64,000 bases of DNA from Spirosoma pollinicola (GTDB lineage: Bacteria; Bacteroidota; Bacteroidia; Cytophagales; Spirosomataceae): contig NZ_CP025096.1 of assembly GCF_002831565.1 (NCBI RefSeq), forward strand, positions 2,209,027 to 2,273,026, written 5' to 3'. Positions within the stretch are counted from its first letter, which is position 1; every line of letters starts with the position of its first letter. The notes under the pieces are model-generated. The model was given only the letters and a program-made list of their open reading frames with translations. It was not told where the DNA came from and did not search any database. This document shows, piece after piece, positions 24,694 to 37,300 of the stretch. The position numbers and the translations under genes are program-made.

Positions 24694-27084
24694 TTAGTCT
24701 AGTTTTAGAATTTTAATTTCTGTCCGACGATTTTGCTGATGCTCATCTTCAGGGCAATTCACGCCATCTTTACATTTATTCAACAACTCACTTTCGCCAT
24801 ACCCCTTCGCGATCAACCGTTTCGTAGCAATACCTTTCGATTTCAGATAGGCCACTGCTGCTTTAGCCCGATTACTCGATAAGGTTTTGTTATAGATGGC
24901 CGTAGCCCGACTATCGGTATGCGACCGCATTTCAATGGTCATGGCTGGATATTTAGTTAACAAGGCTACTACTTTGTCCAATTCAACAGCGGCATCAGGA
25001 CGAATGGCCGACTTATTCAAATTGTAATAGATATTGTCAATTTTAATCACATCGCCTTCCCTGAACATCGTCAGATCGCTCGAGCCTGCTCCATCCTTGG
25101 TAACACGACTGCCAAGCGTACCCATACTATCTTTCATGGCTTCGAGCGAGTAATCACAGCCGGGTTGAACCGCAAATTCGTAGCTGCCGTCAGGCCCGGT
25201 TGTCGCTTCCTGCTTGCTGCCATCGCAACCGTTCACCAGCACTACGTTTACACCGGCAATGGGTAGTTTATCTGTTTGGGTCGTTACACGGCCACGCAGA
25301 ATCGATGCGGTAGATGTTCCTGAACTCGTTGGTTTGTCCAACAGGATTTCCAGTCGTGAGGGCTGGTCATCAGAAAGATCCATCGTAGAGAACCCAACTG
25401 TGTTGTCAATGTATCCTTCCCGACTGGCCATGAATTTAAAATCACTATCGACATCCAGACAAATTTTGACAAGACCTTCAGCATCGGTTTTCAGCTCTTT
25501 CTGTTTATCGTTCTTTGGATTATCCAGGGCGATAACTGTGTTGGCCAATGGTTCTCTGGACATGGCATCAACTACGCTCACAGTTAGTTCACGGCATGGA
25601 TAAAGGGAGCCTTCACGTGTAAAACGATACACATCATCGTCGGCACCGCCGTGTTTACGATTACTACTAAAATAACCGGCATTCCGGTCACCATCGGTTA
25701 CGATACCGAAATCATCTTTCGATGAGTTGATGGGTTCGCCCAGATTGCGCACAAATCGGACTTGCTGACCATCGGGCATAAGTTGTGCGTAGAAAATATC
25801 CAGATCACCCAACCCTGCGCGCCCATCCGACGAAAAGTAGATATTTCCCTTTTCATCGGCAAATGGAAACAGTTCATTCCCTTTGGAATTCACTTCCTTG
25901 CCAAGATTTATGGGATCACCCCATTTACCATTGGTCCACTTGGATACATAGATATCTGTGCCACCAAACCCACCCGGCCGGTCAGACGCGAAGTACAGCA
26001 ATTGATCTGGTTCGCCGTTAGCGCCTTTCGATAAAGCCGGGTGCCCGGTAGAGTATTCATCGCTGTTGAATGGCAACTCCTCCGCTTTGCTCCAGGTTCC
26101 ATTTGTTTGGGTAGCGGTAAACAGCTTGAGTTTATTTACGCCATCGGTACTTTGACGGTATTGACCTTCATTAAAATTATTACGCGTAAAAATAACCCGC
26201 GACCCATCTTTTGTGAAAGTGGCCGGACCTTCGTGGTACTTGGTATTCAACGTCCGGCTAAATCGGTCCGATTCGCTAATAGGCTGATCTTCGTACCCTT
26301 TACTAATGTTATTTCCTCCGTAGAAACCAACCGTGCGTGTATCGTTGGCGGTTGGCGCGGTGTAATCATCACTGCCGAGTGGCCGAATCAACCGCGTTTG
26401 AACTGGTTTTTTCGATGATTTGCTGCCTCCCAAACTGAAAGCCTTCGATGACTTCACCGTTTTTAAATCCGGCAGGTAATACAAATCCAGGAAAGGCGTA
26501 TTGTTCCATTTAAACACACGCTTAATGCCGTTACCTCCATTGCTGGCCGATACAAACACGAGCCCGTCTTTATACAGCATCGGACTAAACTCAGCGCGTT
26601 TGGTATTCATGCTCAAAAATTCAACCTTATAGCTACCTGCGTTTCGAGTGAGTGCACTGGCATCGCTATAAAGTTTCGAAAAGGACGGACTACGTTTATC
26701 GCTCGACTGTACGCTGCCGAATTTCTCGTAAGCCTCCTGGGCTTCGCGGTACTTGCCGTTACTGGCCAGCGTCTGTGCATAAAATAAATAGCATTTATTA
26801 TAATCGGCGGGGAGAGTGCCGCTGTTAATGAGGTCGCGGTAAACACGCTCGGCATTGGGCATATCGCGTGTTTGCTGATAGCTGTATCCTAGCTTGGCCT
26901 GCGCATCCCGGCGTTCCTTTTCTGCCAGATTTTTAGGATTTGACAGGGCCTGCTCATACAATTCAATAGCCCTTGAATAGGCCAGTTGATCAAATTGATT
27001 ATCGGCTTTTTTCGTGATCGACTGCGCCAGTACTAAACTGACTGTCAGCCAGACGAGCGCAAGAGTTGAGAAAAAACGTATCAT
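24694..27084 (-). CDS. PorE-like OmpA-family protein (TPR, PD40 propeller, carboxypeptidase-regulatory-like, OmpA domains)
   Basis: The 796-residue exported protein has a signal peptide (cut near VLAQS), a TPR region (about 25-140), PD40/WD40 beta-propeller repeats (about 165-485; for example LLYFASDRPGGFGGTDIYVS and YFSSDGRAGLGDLDIF), one or two carboxypeptidase-regulatory-like beta-sandwiches (about 495-660), and a C-terminal OmpA peptidoglycan-binding domain (about 680-796, RSHTDSRAT and NRRTEIKI). That order is the one described for PorE of Porphyromonas gingivalis, which works with PorP and the PorK/N ring. SprD of Flavobacterium has a related role next to sprB. Here it stands between two PorP/SprF genes, which supports T9SS function. 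Confidence 0.88.
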   Translation of the reverse strand: MIRFFSTLALVWLTVSLVLAQSITKKADNQFDQLAYSRAIELYEQALSNPKNLAEKERRDAQAKLGYSYQQTRDMPNAERVYRDLINSGTLPADYNKCYLFYAQTLASNGKYREAQEAYEKFGSVQSSDKRSPSFSKLYSDASALTRNAGSYKVEFLSMNTKRAEFSPMLYKDGLVFVSASNGGNGIKRVFKWNNTPFLDLYYLPDLKTVKSSKAFSLGGSKSSKKPVQTRLIRPLGSDDYTAPTANDTRTVGFYGGNNISKGYEDQPISESDRFSRTLNTKYHEGPATFTKDGSRVIFTRNNFNEGQYRQSTDGVNKLKLFTATQTNGTWSKAEELPFNSDEYSTGHPALSKGANGEPDQLLYFASDRPGGFGGTDIYVSKWTNGKWGDPINLGKEVNSKGNELFPFADEKGNIYFSSDGRAGLGDLDIFYAQLMPDGQQVRFVRNLGEPINSSKDDFGIVTDGDRNAGYFSSNRKHGGADDDVYRFTREGSLYPCRELTVSVVDAMSREPLANTVIALDNPKNDKQKELKTDAEGLVKICLDVDSDFKFMASREGYIDNTVGFSTMDLSDDQPSRLEILLDKPTSSGTSTASILRGRVTTQTDKLPIAGVNVVLVNGCDGSKQEATTGPDGSYEFAVQPGCDYSLEAMKDSMGTLGSRVTKDGAGSSDLTMFREGDVIKIDNIYYNLNKSAIRPDAAVELDKVVALLTKYPAMTIEMRSHTDSRATAIYNKTLSSNRAKAAVAYLKSKGIATKRLIAKGYGESELLNKCKDGVNCPEDEHQQNRRTEIKILKLD

Positions 27085-27115
27085 ATACTAGTAAAGTTGG
27101 GAAGCCTCATAAAAG

Positions 27116-27158
27116 GAAAAAGGTACATTCTCCTATACTGAGAGAACATACCTTTTTC
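27116..27158 (-). terminator. Hairpin with T-run just upstream of the PorE-like gene
   Basis: GAAAAAGGTACATTCTC (27116-27132) pairs with GAGAACATACCTTTTTC (27142-27158) with one mismatch pair. On the minus strand it has the form of an intrinsic terminator (stem then CCTTTTTC). It is only 31 bases from the PorE-like start, so it either ends the PorP transcript and leaves little room for a promoter, or acts as a leader attenuator. Confidence 0.7.
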
Positions 27159-27197
27159 AATAAGCAAATACTGAGCCGAAAATTAAAAAAGCAGATG

Positions 27198-27315
27198 GGA
27201 AATAGTGGAGCGGGTAAATAGTAAAATAGTGAAGCGGTGAAATGGTAAAGTGGTGAAATAGTGAAGATGGCTTTTGCCTTATTTCACCATTTCACCACTT
27301 TACTATTTCACCGCT
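27198..27315. repeat. Intergenic inverted repeat, type E (GTGAAATGGT arms)
   Basis: The best arms are 27232-27265 and 27282-27315, long near-perfect complements of words such as GTGAAATAGTGAAG. The left side extends irregularly back to about 27198 with more GTAAATAGT-like words. It fills most of the gap between the PorP/SprF and PorE-like genes. Confidence 0.8.
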
Positions 27316-27321
27316 TCCTGC

Positions 27322-28296
27322 TTAAAAATAACGCGGGGTCAGGATACGGTTCTTCCCAAAACCAAGTTCGTACCGGATCATGATCTCGTGCGAGCTTGGT
27401 GCTACGCTTTGCAGATTGCTCATGGTACGATCATAGGCATAGCCAAACCGGAACTGGTCTGTCAATTGCACTTCGAGCATGCCAACAACAGCATCGGTCG
27501 TGTACTTCGTCCAGCTTGAAAATTGATTCCGGCGAATCGACGCACCGATGGCGATCCGGTCGGCAAACCAGAAGTTGATGTTTCCATCAAATCCTAGCGG
27601 AGCCCCTTCGGCATATTTTACCAGAAAGGATGGCTTCATTTTGACAACCGGGCTAATACCCACCACAAAACCAGCCGCTAAATAAGCCTGGCGAGCCTGT
27701 ACGGAACGATAGTCGCCCACGTTGTACTCACTTAACTTGTTCTTGATCAGGCGAGGTACGGATATGCTCAGGTATGACTTGTCGTTGCTCAGGTAAATGC
27801 CGGTGCCGAAATTCGGTAGCATTTTCGAAATATTACTGGCAAAGGCGGGGTCAATCTGGTTATCGGGTGATGTTTTCACCTCACTTAGATTAGCCTGATA
27901 GCTCGATGCACCTCCCTGTAAGCCCAGTGCCAGCGTACTTTTTGCGCCCACTTTAATGCGGAAGGCATACGAAGCAAAGGCACCTGTTTCCTGAATTACA
28001 CCAACCTTATCGCCGTAGAGTTGTATACCAACGCCAATACGCTCATTGTTGAGGGGCATATCGGCCGTAAACGTTGCCGTTTGCGGAGCGCCGGGCAGGC
28101 CGGTCCACTGGTTCCGATAAAGAGCCGACATGCTTAGCACATCCCGACTGCCAGCATAGGCCGGATTAAGGGCCATCATGTTGAACATGTACTGCGAGAA
28201 CATCTTGTCCTGCTGCGCCCGGACCTGGCTGCTACCGATCCCGAGGACCAGTAGCAGCACGACTGCCGAATGTTTAATTGAAAACTTGTTTGACAT
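27322..28296 (-). CDS. PorP/SprF-family type IX secretion membrane protein, partner of the giant adhesin
   Basis: The 324-residue protein has a signal peptide (cut near VRAQQ), the signature MFSQYMFNMMALNPAYAGSRD at the new N-terminus and a barrel-type C-terminus with IMIRYELGFGKNRILTPRYF. Its start lies five bases after the stop of the giant protein with a type B sorting domain. The same order, adhesin then SprF, is seen for sprB-sprF of Flavobacterium johnsoniae, where SprF is needed for SprB to reach the surface. It is therefore the likely dedicated partner. Confidence 0.92.
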   Translation of the reverse strand: MSNKFSIKHSAVVLLLVLGIGSSQVRAQQDKMFSQYMFNMMALNPAYAGSRDVLSMSALYRNQWTGLPGAPQTATFTADMPLNNERIGVGIQLYGDKVGVIQETGAFASYAFRIKVGAKSTLALGLQGGASSYQANLSEVKTSPDNQIDPAFASNISKMLPNFGTGIYLSNDKSYLSISVPRLIKNKLSEYNVGDYRSVQARQAYLAAGFVVGISPVVKMKPSFLVKYAEGAPLGFDGNINFWFADRIAIGASIRRNQFSSWTKYTTDAVVGMLEVQLTDQFRFGYAYDRTMSNLQSVAPSSHEIMIRYELGFGKNRILTPRYF

Positions 28297-28301
28297 CGGT
28301 A

Positions 28302-31300
28302 TTAGCGGTTAATCGTCATGTATCGTACAAACTTGCGTCCGTCGCTGGTATTAATCACGTAGTAGTACGTTCCATCAGGCACGCCATTCGCATCAGAGCT
28401 AATCGCGATTCCTGTGTTTGGCTTCCCATCCCAATCGTTCTGATAATCGTCGTTTTTATAGACGATGTGTCCCCAACGGTTGTAAACTTCCAAACTAACG
28501 GTCAATCCTGCAACTCCGCGAATCACGAACAGGTCATTGACACCATCACCGTTTGGCGAGAAGCCCTCTGGAATGAACATCGACTGAAGTGTATGCGGCA
28601 GATTCAGCGGAGTCGATTCACGTTCGTTCGAATCAGTTGGGTTGTTGTTACCATTCAAGTCGGGGTTCAGGCCGCTCGTTGATACATCACTCACCGTAGC
28701 CGACGTGGATTTCGCAGTGGCATAAGCCGAGTTCAGGAAGGTCATTGTGCTGCCATCTGTAGCGACATTCACAACCATCTGAAGCGTATCGACTTTACCA
28801 GCGGCCAGTACACTGATGCTGTCGCCAAGAATCAGAACCGGGTCGGAACCACCGTTGAAGTTCGGATTCAGTTTCAGCGCACTACCTGTAGACGTTACGT
28901 AAGGTGCTTTGGCGATGCTAAAGGTCGCGCCAGTCTGGCTGTTAAAGACCTTCGACAGGCTGTCGCTCACACTCACATAGTTCAACTTCTCAGAACCGTA
29001 GTTTTTCACCACAATCTGATAGGTAACATCGAAGCTACCATCAGGCTTCCGAAGTGTATCCCGGACCGACATAGCCAGACCGATGTACGATGAGGTCGAG
29101 AGCGCGTTCAAAGCGATCGGTGTTGGTTTGCTGTTATTGCGTGGGTCAAGGTCATTGTCCGGGTCATTGTTGATACCAGCCGTCGACATATCCGTTACAA
29201 CTTCGTTCGTTGGCGTTAAGGCTGTTGCGTCGGCAACGTTATAGAACGTCAGCGAATCAGCATTCTTAACATTTACACGAACCGTGAAGCTAAGATTGCT
29301 CTTGGCTCCCACTGCCAGCGTACTCGACGAATCGACCAGCATATTTGTTACCAACCCCTGACCTGTGTAGGCTGGGTTGACCGACACCGTTCCTGTGCTC
29401 GTTACCGAAATCTGGTTGCTCACAATCAGGGCACCATGACCGAAGGCTTCAGACAGGTTATCAACAACCTGTACTTTCTTCAGCGGCACGCTACCCATGT
29501 TGCTCAGCGTAATGGTGTAAGGGATGTCATAGACACCTTCTTCAACCAGCCTTGGTACGCCAACGAATTTCGAGACACCTAACAAGCCTTTCGGCAGGTC
29601 GAAACGAACCGTTGTCGATGCAGATCCGGCTGGTGCCGGATCTAGGCCGTTGTTCGAGATATCTTTAACGATCTGGCTCGAATCAGGCGAACATCCAACC
29701 ACACTGGCACTTGAGTAGAACGGACCGTTATTACCATTCGTTTTGACGTTCACCGTGAACAGTACCGTATCCTGAGCACCAACAGCCAGGTAGCTGTATG
29801 GATTCAGAACGGTTGGGGTGGTGTTGCCATTAAAACCGGCATTCGCGATCAGCGTGCTGCCTGAACTTACAACCGGACTGCCAACAACGCTGTAAGACGT
29901 TGGTGACGCGAAGGTCCGAATCAGGCTGTCGGTCAGAACGATTCCTTTCAGTTCAACATCACCGAAGTTCTTGATCGTCGCTTTGTAAGTGATGTTATAC
30001 GAACTGTCTGGCTGTGCCGCAATATTAACAACCGCCAGTGCCAGACCAATGCTCGCACCCTGAGGCTGATTCGGGCTTAGCGTGAAGCTGGCGAAGCCCG
30101 TGTTATTAGTTGGGTTTCTGTCGTTGTCAGGGTCAGAATCACCACCACTTGTCGATAGATCAGTTACTGTTGTCAGGCTATTTATAGCCGATGCAGCAGC
30201 AATGTTCCTGAACGACTTGGTCGTATCGCCAACCGCCCGCTTCACCGTCACATTCAGTACAAAGGTTTGTGACGCCCCTGGCAGAATGTAACTGGTCGAA
30301 TCAAGCAACTGCGTAGTAGCACCCATACCGGTGAATGTCGGATCAGCTTTCAGCGAAGAACCCGAAGCAACCATCACGTTGGCCGACTGTACACTGTTTG
30401 GTGCAAAGGCGTAAGCCAGATCATCACCCACCTTAACATGGCGCAGGGTATCGTCGCCAAAGTTCGTAGCTACGAAGCTATACGATACCTTGATAAGCGA
30501 GTCGCCAACAGTTGTTGGTTTGCCAAGTACTGCTTTTGCCAGACCGATCAAGCTAGCCTTGTGCGACGACGTGTCTTTTACGGTCACGCTGGCGGTGTTG
30601 TTTGCCAGGTTGGTGTCTTTATTGTCGAGATAGGTAATCTCGGCTTTGTTCACCACTTCCTGACCTTTCACCGTAACGCGGGCAGCAAATACCAATTGTG
30701 CAGATTCACCTGATTTCAGGCTATCGATCCGTTTCGTGATCGCTCCGTTCGACACCTTGTAATTTGGTGACGAGACAGGGAGTAACTCCAGACCTTTCGG
30801 CAGGATATCACGAACATCGATGTTGCGGGCCGTATGCGGACCTGCGTTGCTCACCGTAATGGTATAAGTAACAGGAGCCCCATTTTTAACAAATGCGTTG
30901 CTCACTGTTTTCGCAATGCTCACATCGGCATTCAGTGTATCGGCCGCACAGTTGAAGACTTTAACAACCACTTTAGCCGGTGCGCTCACACAACCCGATG
31001 CGCTTTTCTCAACGATCCAGTAGGTGCCTTCACAAACCGAATCAGGACGCATCACAATGTTTGATGTGTTGCATTCACATATCCGGTAGATGTATGAGCT
31101 ACCCGGTGTCGTTGATGCCAACGCTTTCGTTAGGTCAACAATCTTGGCAGGGCACGTGTTGCGCAGGTTAGACACAAGGGGTGTCAGAACTGGCTCCGCA
31201 ACATTTACTGTCACACCTTCCGATTTAACTGAGCTACAGCCCGTCGCGTCGAACAGCTGAACAGTATATACACCACTTGTCTTCACGACAATACTCTGTG

Positions 31301-34300
31301 TAGTTGCGTTGTTGCTCCATTTGTACCCCGCAGCACCAGCTGGTGCTTTCAGGGTTACAGAATCGCCGTAGCAGAGTTTTGTTGCCCCTACTACCGTTAT
31401 GACAGGTACGGACTTGATACCGTTAATTGTCAGCAACATAGCGTCAGTGGCAATCGCGCAGGCTGCATTGTTTGTACTTACAGACAGGGTCAGGGTTACT
31501 TTACCCGACAGGATGTCTTCGTTACTAGCGGTGTAGACTGCATTCAGCGCATACGAGTTATCGAACGATCCATTACCACTGGTGGTCCAGTGGGCGGTTT
31601 TACCTGCACCACCCATGGAACCAGCCAATTGGTATGCCTTATCTACGCAAACGCTGGCATCTATGCCTGCGTTTGCCGTAGCTGGATTCTGTGTATCGCA
31701 AGGCGTTGGTTCAACACAGGTGTTAATCTGCACATGAATCGCAACCGGTAAGCTTACACAGCCATTCGTCGTTTTCTCAACAACGTAGTACGTTCCCGTA
31801 CCAACAGCTGCCGGGGTAGCCACTTTGCTGCTCAGTGAAGCATCTGTGTAGTATTCTAACACACCACCTGTTGTTGATACGCTACTGGTTACTGCTGTAG
31901 CCAGATCAACCGTTTTGAACGGACATGCATTCGTTTTATCAACCACGATTGGTTGCGCCACTTTTGGCAGCACCGTTACAGCGAGTGCGTTCGATACAAC
32001 GCTCTTGCACTGGTTCGAGTTGCAGCACTGTGCCGTGAAGGTAGCCGAGCTTGCCAGCGTTACCGTGATAGACGAGCCAACCTGATTATTTGACCAGGTT
32101 ACATAGCTACTTGCCGAGCAACCGGTAGCAACCAGCGTTACAGGTGTACCGTAGCAAATCGATGTGTTAGCTGTTGAGCCAGCAATCGAGATCGTTGGAG
32201 CAACCGGTGCACCTACTTTGATCGTCGTGTATGCCGACCAGTCGCCAGTGCATTCGCCAACTTTACATTTCACGCGGTAGCTTACATCCGATGTTGGCGT
32301 GATGGTCAGCGTGCTGCCAACTGTTTTATCGTCCGACCAGATGTATGTACCACCTGCGCAACCCGTAGCCGTTAGCGACACGGTTTCACTTACACAAACG
32401 GTTGGCACGTTGCTCACGATAATCGGGATAGCTGGCGTACCTAAGGTTATGTTTACGAGACTCGATTGCGAACTTGTGCAACCATCAACTGTGCAGACAG
32501 CGGTCAGTACCTGATTGCTATAGACAGCTTTTGAGTAAACTGCGCCTTCTGTGCCATCCGACCAGCTTACTTTACCACTTTCACAACCGATAGCAGTAAG
32601 TGATGCTACACTACCACTACAAACGGTGAGCGATGAAGCCGATAGGGTTGGCGGTGCAACTACACTCACCTTCACCTTGGCGCCTGTCACATCCAGAGCA
32701 GCACACTTGCTACCAATCAGTTGAAGCACATCGCTGGCCTTGGTAATACCTAATTTCACAACTGACAGATCAATGTAGTTCTGATCAGCTGCGTTGGCAT
32801 TGTACACCAGCGTATGGATTGTATAGTCTGCAGCATCTGATGATACGGTGAATTGTGGCGTTGCACTGGTTTGCTGAACAACTTTGTCAGCACCTTTCGT
32901 CAACACATACAGAACCGAATAGCCTGCTGGCTGTATCATTCCACCATTCGGGGTAGCAGCAATCGTTACCGTCGTGCTCGTACCACCACAAACAGTACCA
33001 TTCGCGGCTACCAGTGTGCCGGCCTTAGCCACACAAGAGGTACTCTGATTGATGGTAATTGTTACGGATGGATCGCTCAGACAGACACGGTACTTACATT
33101 GAGCGTAGTAGGTCTGCGTGCCATTTGGCTGCACAACGATTACGGCACCTTTGTTATTCCCGTTGATGTCGTTCGCCGACCAGATCACATCGCCATTGCA
33201 ACCCGAAGCTGTCAATGTTACACTACTGCCTGGATTAACTGCCGTGGCCGATGCAGTAACGGTCGGTATGGCAACCGGTGTCACAGTGATTGTATATGAC
33301 TTAGAGGTTGCGCTCGTACATGTTCCGTCAGAACAGAACACGGTATAGGCCGTCGTTACCGTTGGAGCAACAACGATGCTGCCTGTTGTAGCCGTGGTGC
33401 TGCTCCAGTGTGGAGTACCCAGGCAATCCTTAACAGTCAGCGTTACAGTTTCGCCAGGACAGATCTTATCTGTGCTACAGGTTACAGTTGGTGTCGGAAT
33501 CGGCGTTATCTTGATATTGATAATGTTCGATTTACCAGTACCACACTGAGTACCAATCTGGCAAAGAGCGTAGAATTCATGGTTGGTTGACGTTGCCGTT
33601 ACCGAAACCACAGACCCTGTCTGACCATCAGACCACTTCACACTACCACCCTCACAGCCGGTAGCGGTCAGCGATACAAGACCACCGTCGCAAGCCGCTG
33701 AGGTAGATGCTGTAACGACTGGAGCTGGGGATGCTGAGGTATTAACCGTTACACGAACCTTGTTAGAGGCTTCGCTTTCACACGTACCCTGCTTACAGGT
33801 CGCGTAGTATTCAGTAGTTGCCGTTGGGTAGATGTCAATGCTGGCACCCACTTTATCAACACCATGCCACTGAACTGTACCGGCACAACCTTTTGCGGTA
33901 AGCGTTACTTTTTCTCCGCTACAGATGAGCGTTTTACTAACCGAAATAATCGGAGCCGTTGGTGTTACCACCGTGATAGCTACGGTTTTCGATGGTGCGC
34001 TCAGGCAAGTGCGGAATTGGCACTGGGCAAAGTAGCTGATGTTGGCCGTTGGATACACGGTGATGCTCGGACCCGTTTGGTCTTTCACATTCCATATAAC
34101 GGTTCCATTACAACCTGTTGCCGTTAAGACAACCGCGCCTTTCGCACACACACTATCAGCACTGGCAGTTACGGTCGGAACAACCGGTGCCACGATATTG
34201 ATGGTGTATACAGAAGACGACTTGCTTACGCAGGCACCATTCTTACAATACACCGAGTACGTATTGTTGCCGACAGTTGGCGTTACAACAATGCTGCTGG

Positions 34301-37300
34301 TGGTTGCTGTCGTGCTGTTCCAGACCGGCGTACCCAGACAGTTTTCAACCGTTAGTGTGATGGTTTCACCAGGACAAACGACAGTTGAGCTGCATACGAT
34401 AGATGGTGTTGGAATATCCGAAGACATTTCAATCGTTTTCGTAGCCGGGGTGCTCAGGCAAGTACCCATCCGGCACTGAGCCGTGTAGGTTGTTTTGCCT
34501 GTTGGCATAACCACAATCGACAAACCTGTTTGAGCCTTGTCAGACCACTCAATTGTACCACCAGCGCATCCAGATGCGGTGAGTATTACAGATGAACCTG
34601 GGCAAACGTTGTCTGCGCTGGCGGTGATTGTCGGCATTTGTGGCTCAAGTATCGTTACCTTGATTTTGTTCGAGGCATCGCTGATACACTTACCAACCAC
34701 GCAACTTGCGCTGTATGTTGTTGTTGCGCCCGGCGTTACCGAGATTGATACACCTGTCTGTCCATCAGACCATTTCACGATACCATCCGTACATCCTCTT
34801 GCCGTCAGGGTCGTAGTTCCACCTTTGCAAATTTCAGTAATTGAGCAAAGGATAGTTGGCGGCAGAACAGCACATGGGCTAACGATAACGGGTATAGTAA
34901 CCGATGATGTATCGTTTTTCGTCTTAGTCGGATCATTGTCCGGGCTACGCACAATCGCGGTATTCTTGACTGAACCTGTGCCAATGATGGTGGCTTCAAC
35001 CAGAAGATTCCGGTCAGAACCGGCACTCATCAAACCAATGGTCCAAATACCCGTTGCAGGATTGTACTGACCAGCTGGTGTCGAGCTAACATACGTCAGA
35101 GTTGCTGGTAGCATATCATCTACTTTCACACTGTTGGCCGTTATCGGTCCGTTGTTCGACACCGTAATAGAATAGGTGATTTTTTGACCTACACTATACG
35201 TACCGGGTGTAATGACCTGTTTCACTACAGCCAGATCAGCCGAACATTTACCAACTGTGAGTGTAATCGACGAGCGATCACTAACGCAACCCGTTTCCTT
35301 GAAGGCTTCGGCATAGTAAACAACAGAACCGGTTTTTGTTGGGGTTACCACCAGTTTACTACCACTCTGAGTTGTACCAATCAGTTTACCATCCTGGTCA
35401 TACCAGTTGATTTTGCTTCCTGGTGCAAAGCCTACCAGTTTCGTACTGCTGCCCTGACAAACCAATGTATCGTCGCAGGCAACATTTACTGGCGTTTCTG
35501 GCCGCTTGTTGATCTGGGCAATCAGCGAGCTTGTAGCTGACTGGCAAACTCCGGCAGGTCCGTCCGGATCGTTAGTCGTTGCCGTTAACATAACATTGCC
35601 CGTCGCGATATCGGCTACCGATGGGGTATAGTTCGATGTCAGGCTGGCAGGATTGCTAAATGTACCCGTACCATTTGTTGCCCAGACTACGCTTGTGGCC
35701 GAACCCGAAAGAACCGCTTTCACTGGGATAACATCCCCGGAACAAACAGCTACACCCGGTCCAACATTCACACCCGCTACATTCTGACAATTACAATCAA
35801 CAATTTCAACCGTTAATACAGTTGGGTTGCTGTAGCAGTTACCCGATTTAGCGAACAGGTAGAATTTACCACCGCCAACCGCAGTCAGGTTGGTTACGCG
35901 AGTAGCTACAGAACGATCCATGCTCGTATACCATTCGTACGCCAAACCAGTGTTGTGATTTTCGATCTGAATCTTGGTAAGATCCACTGTTGAAGCAGGA
36001 CAGGTATTTTTGATATTACCCAGGCAAATTGGTGTCGGAACAGTCGTAACCGATACAACTACCGGCTTGCGAGCGCTTACGCAACTGCCATCCTGCGTGA
36101 CAGCTTCAGCGTAATACACCGTTGTCGTCGTCGGGCTTACCGTCAATGATTGCCTGGATATACTTAGCGTATCAAATGCCGTTCCATCATATGGTGTCAG
36201 ATACCAGCGTACGTATGAAGCCGTTGTCCATGCGGTCAATGTGGCCTTATCACCGTTACAAATGCTCATATCATTCGACACAACCAAGCTGAAGTTGGTT
36301 GGGCATGTTGGGAAGAAACCCGCATCCAGATTTGGATTGTTCTCTCCTGGCGCCAACGTCACCGAACGAGTCTGGCCCGTGATCGGATTGACATCACTGT
36401 CTTTGGTATCATTGCCACCCTGTTGGGCCAACGTTGCCGTGTAGCCAGTTGGAGTTGTAAAGCTCACCGAGTAGGGAACACCCGGGGTCAGACCCGTGAA
36501 GGAGTAGATACCCGAGGCATTGGTGGTGGTCGAAGCGACCACGGTGCCATTGCTGACCAGCGTCACAACCACACCCGCAATACCCGGCTCACCCGGCTCC
36601 TGGATACCATCCTTGTTGGTGTCCACGAAGACAAAGTCCCCTAAGCTCGCGCCCGGAATGTAGAAACCAGCGTCCAGCGTGGAGTTGAACTCCCCGTTGG
36701 CCAGCGTCACCGACTGGGTCCTGCCCGTGATCAGATCCGCATCACTGTCTTTGGTGTCATCCGCACCGACGTTCTGCAACGTAGCGGTGAAGCCCGAGGG
36801 AGCCGTGAAGCCCACCACGTAGTTGTTGCTGCTGCCCGGCGTCAGGCCCGTGAAGCTGTAGAAGCCACTGGCGTTGGTCAGGGTTGTCAGCGACACGACG
36901 TTATTGACATATAAGGTCGCCACCACACCGGCAATACCGGCTTCGCCCGCATCCTGAATGCCGTTCTTGTTGGTATCGTAGAAGACGTAATCACCCAAAC
37001 CAGCTGTTGGCAGGTAGAAGCCAGCGTCCAGATTTGGATTGTTCTCCCCCGGTGCCAGCGTCACCGACCGGGTTTTGCCCGTGATCGGATCCGCATCACT
37101 GTCTTTACCATCGTTGCCCCCGATCAGCGCCGAGGTCGACACGTAACCGGTTGGAGTCGCGAAGCTTACCGAGTAGGGAACACCCGGGGTCAGACCCGTG
37201 AAGGAGTAAATGCCAGACGCATTCGTAGTAGTCGAAGCAATCGGGGTATTGGCGCCGTTCAGTAAGACCACAACCACACCCGCAATGCCCGGCTCACCCG

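Noticed and set aside
34039..35070. Long plus-strand frames of 146 and 177 codons inside the giant gene
   Set aside because: They are antisense shadows of the repetitive minus-strand gene, favoured by its codon pattern.
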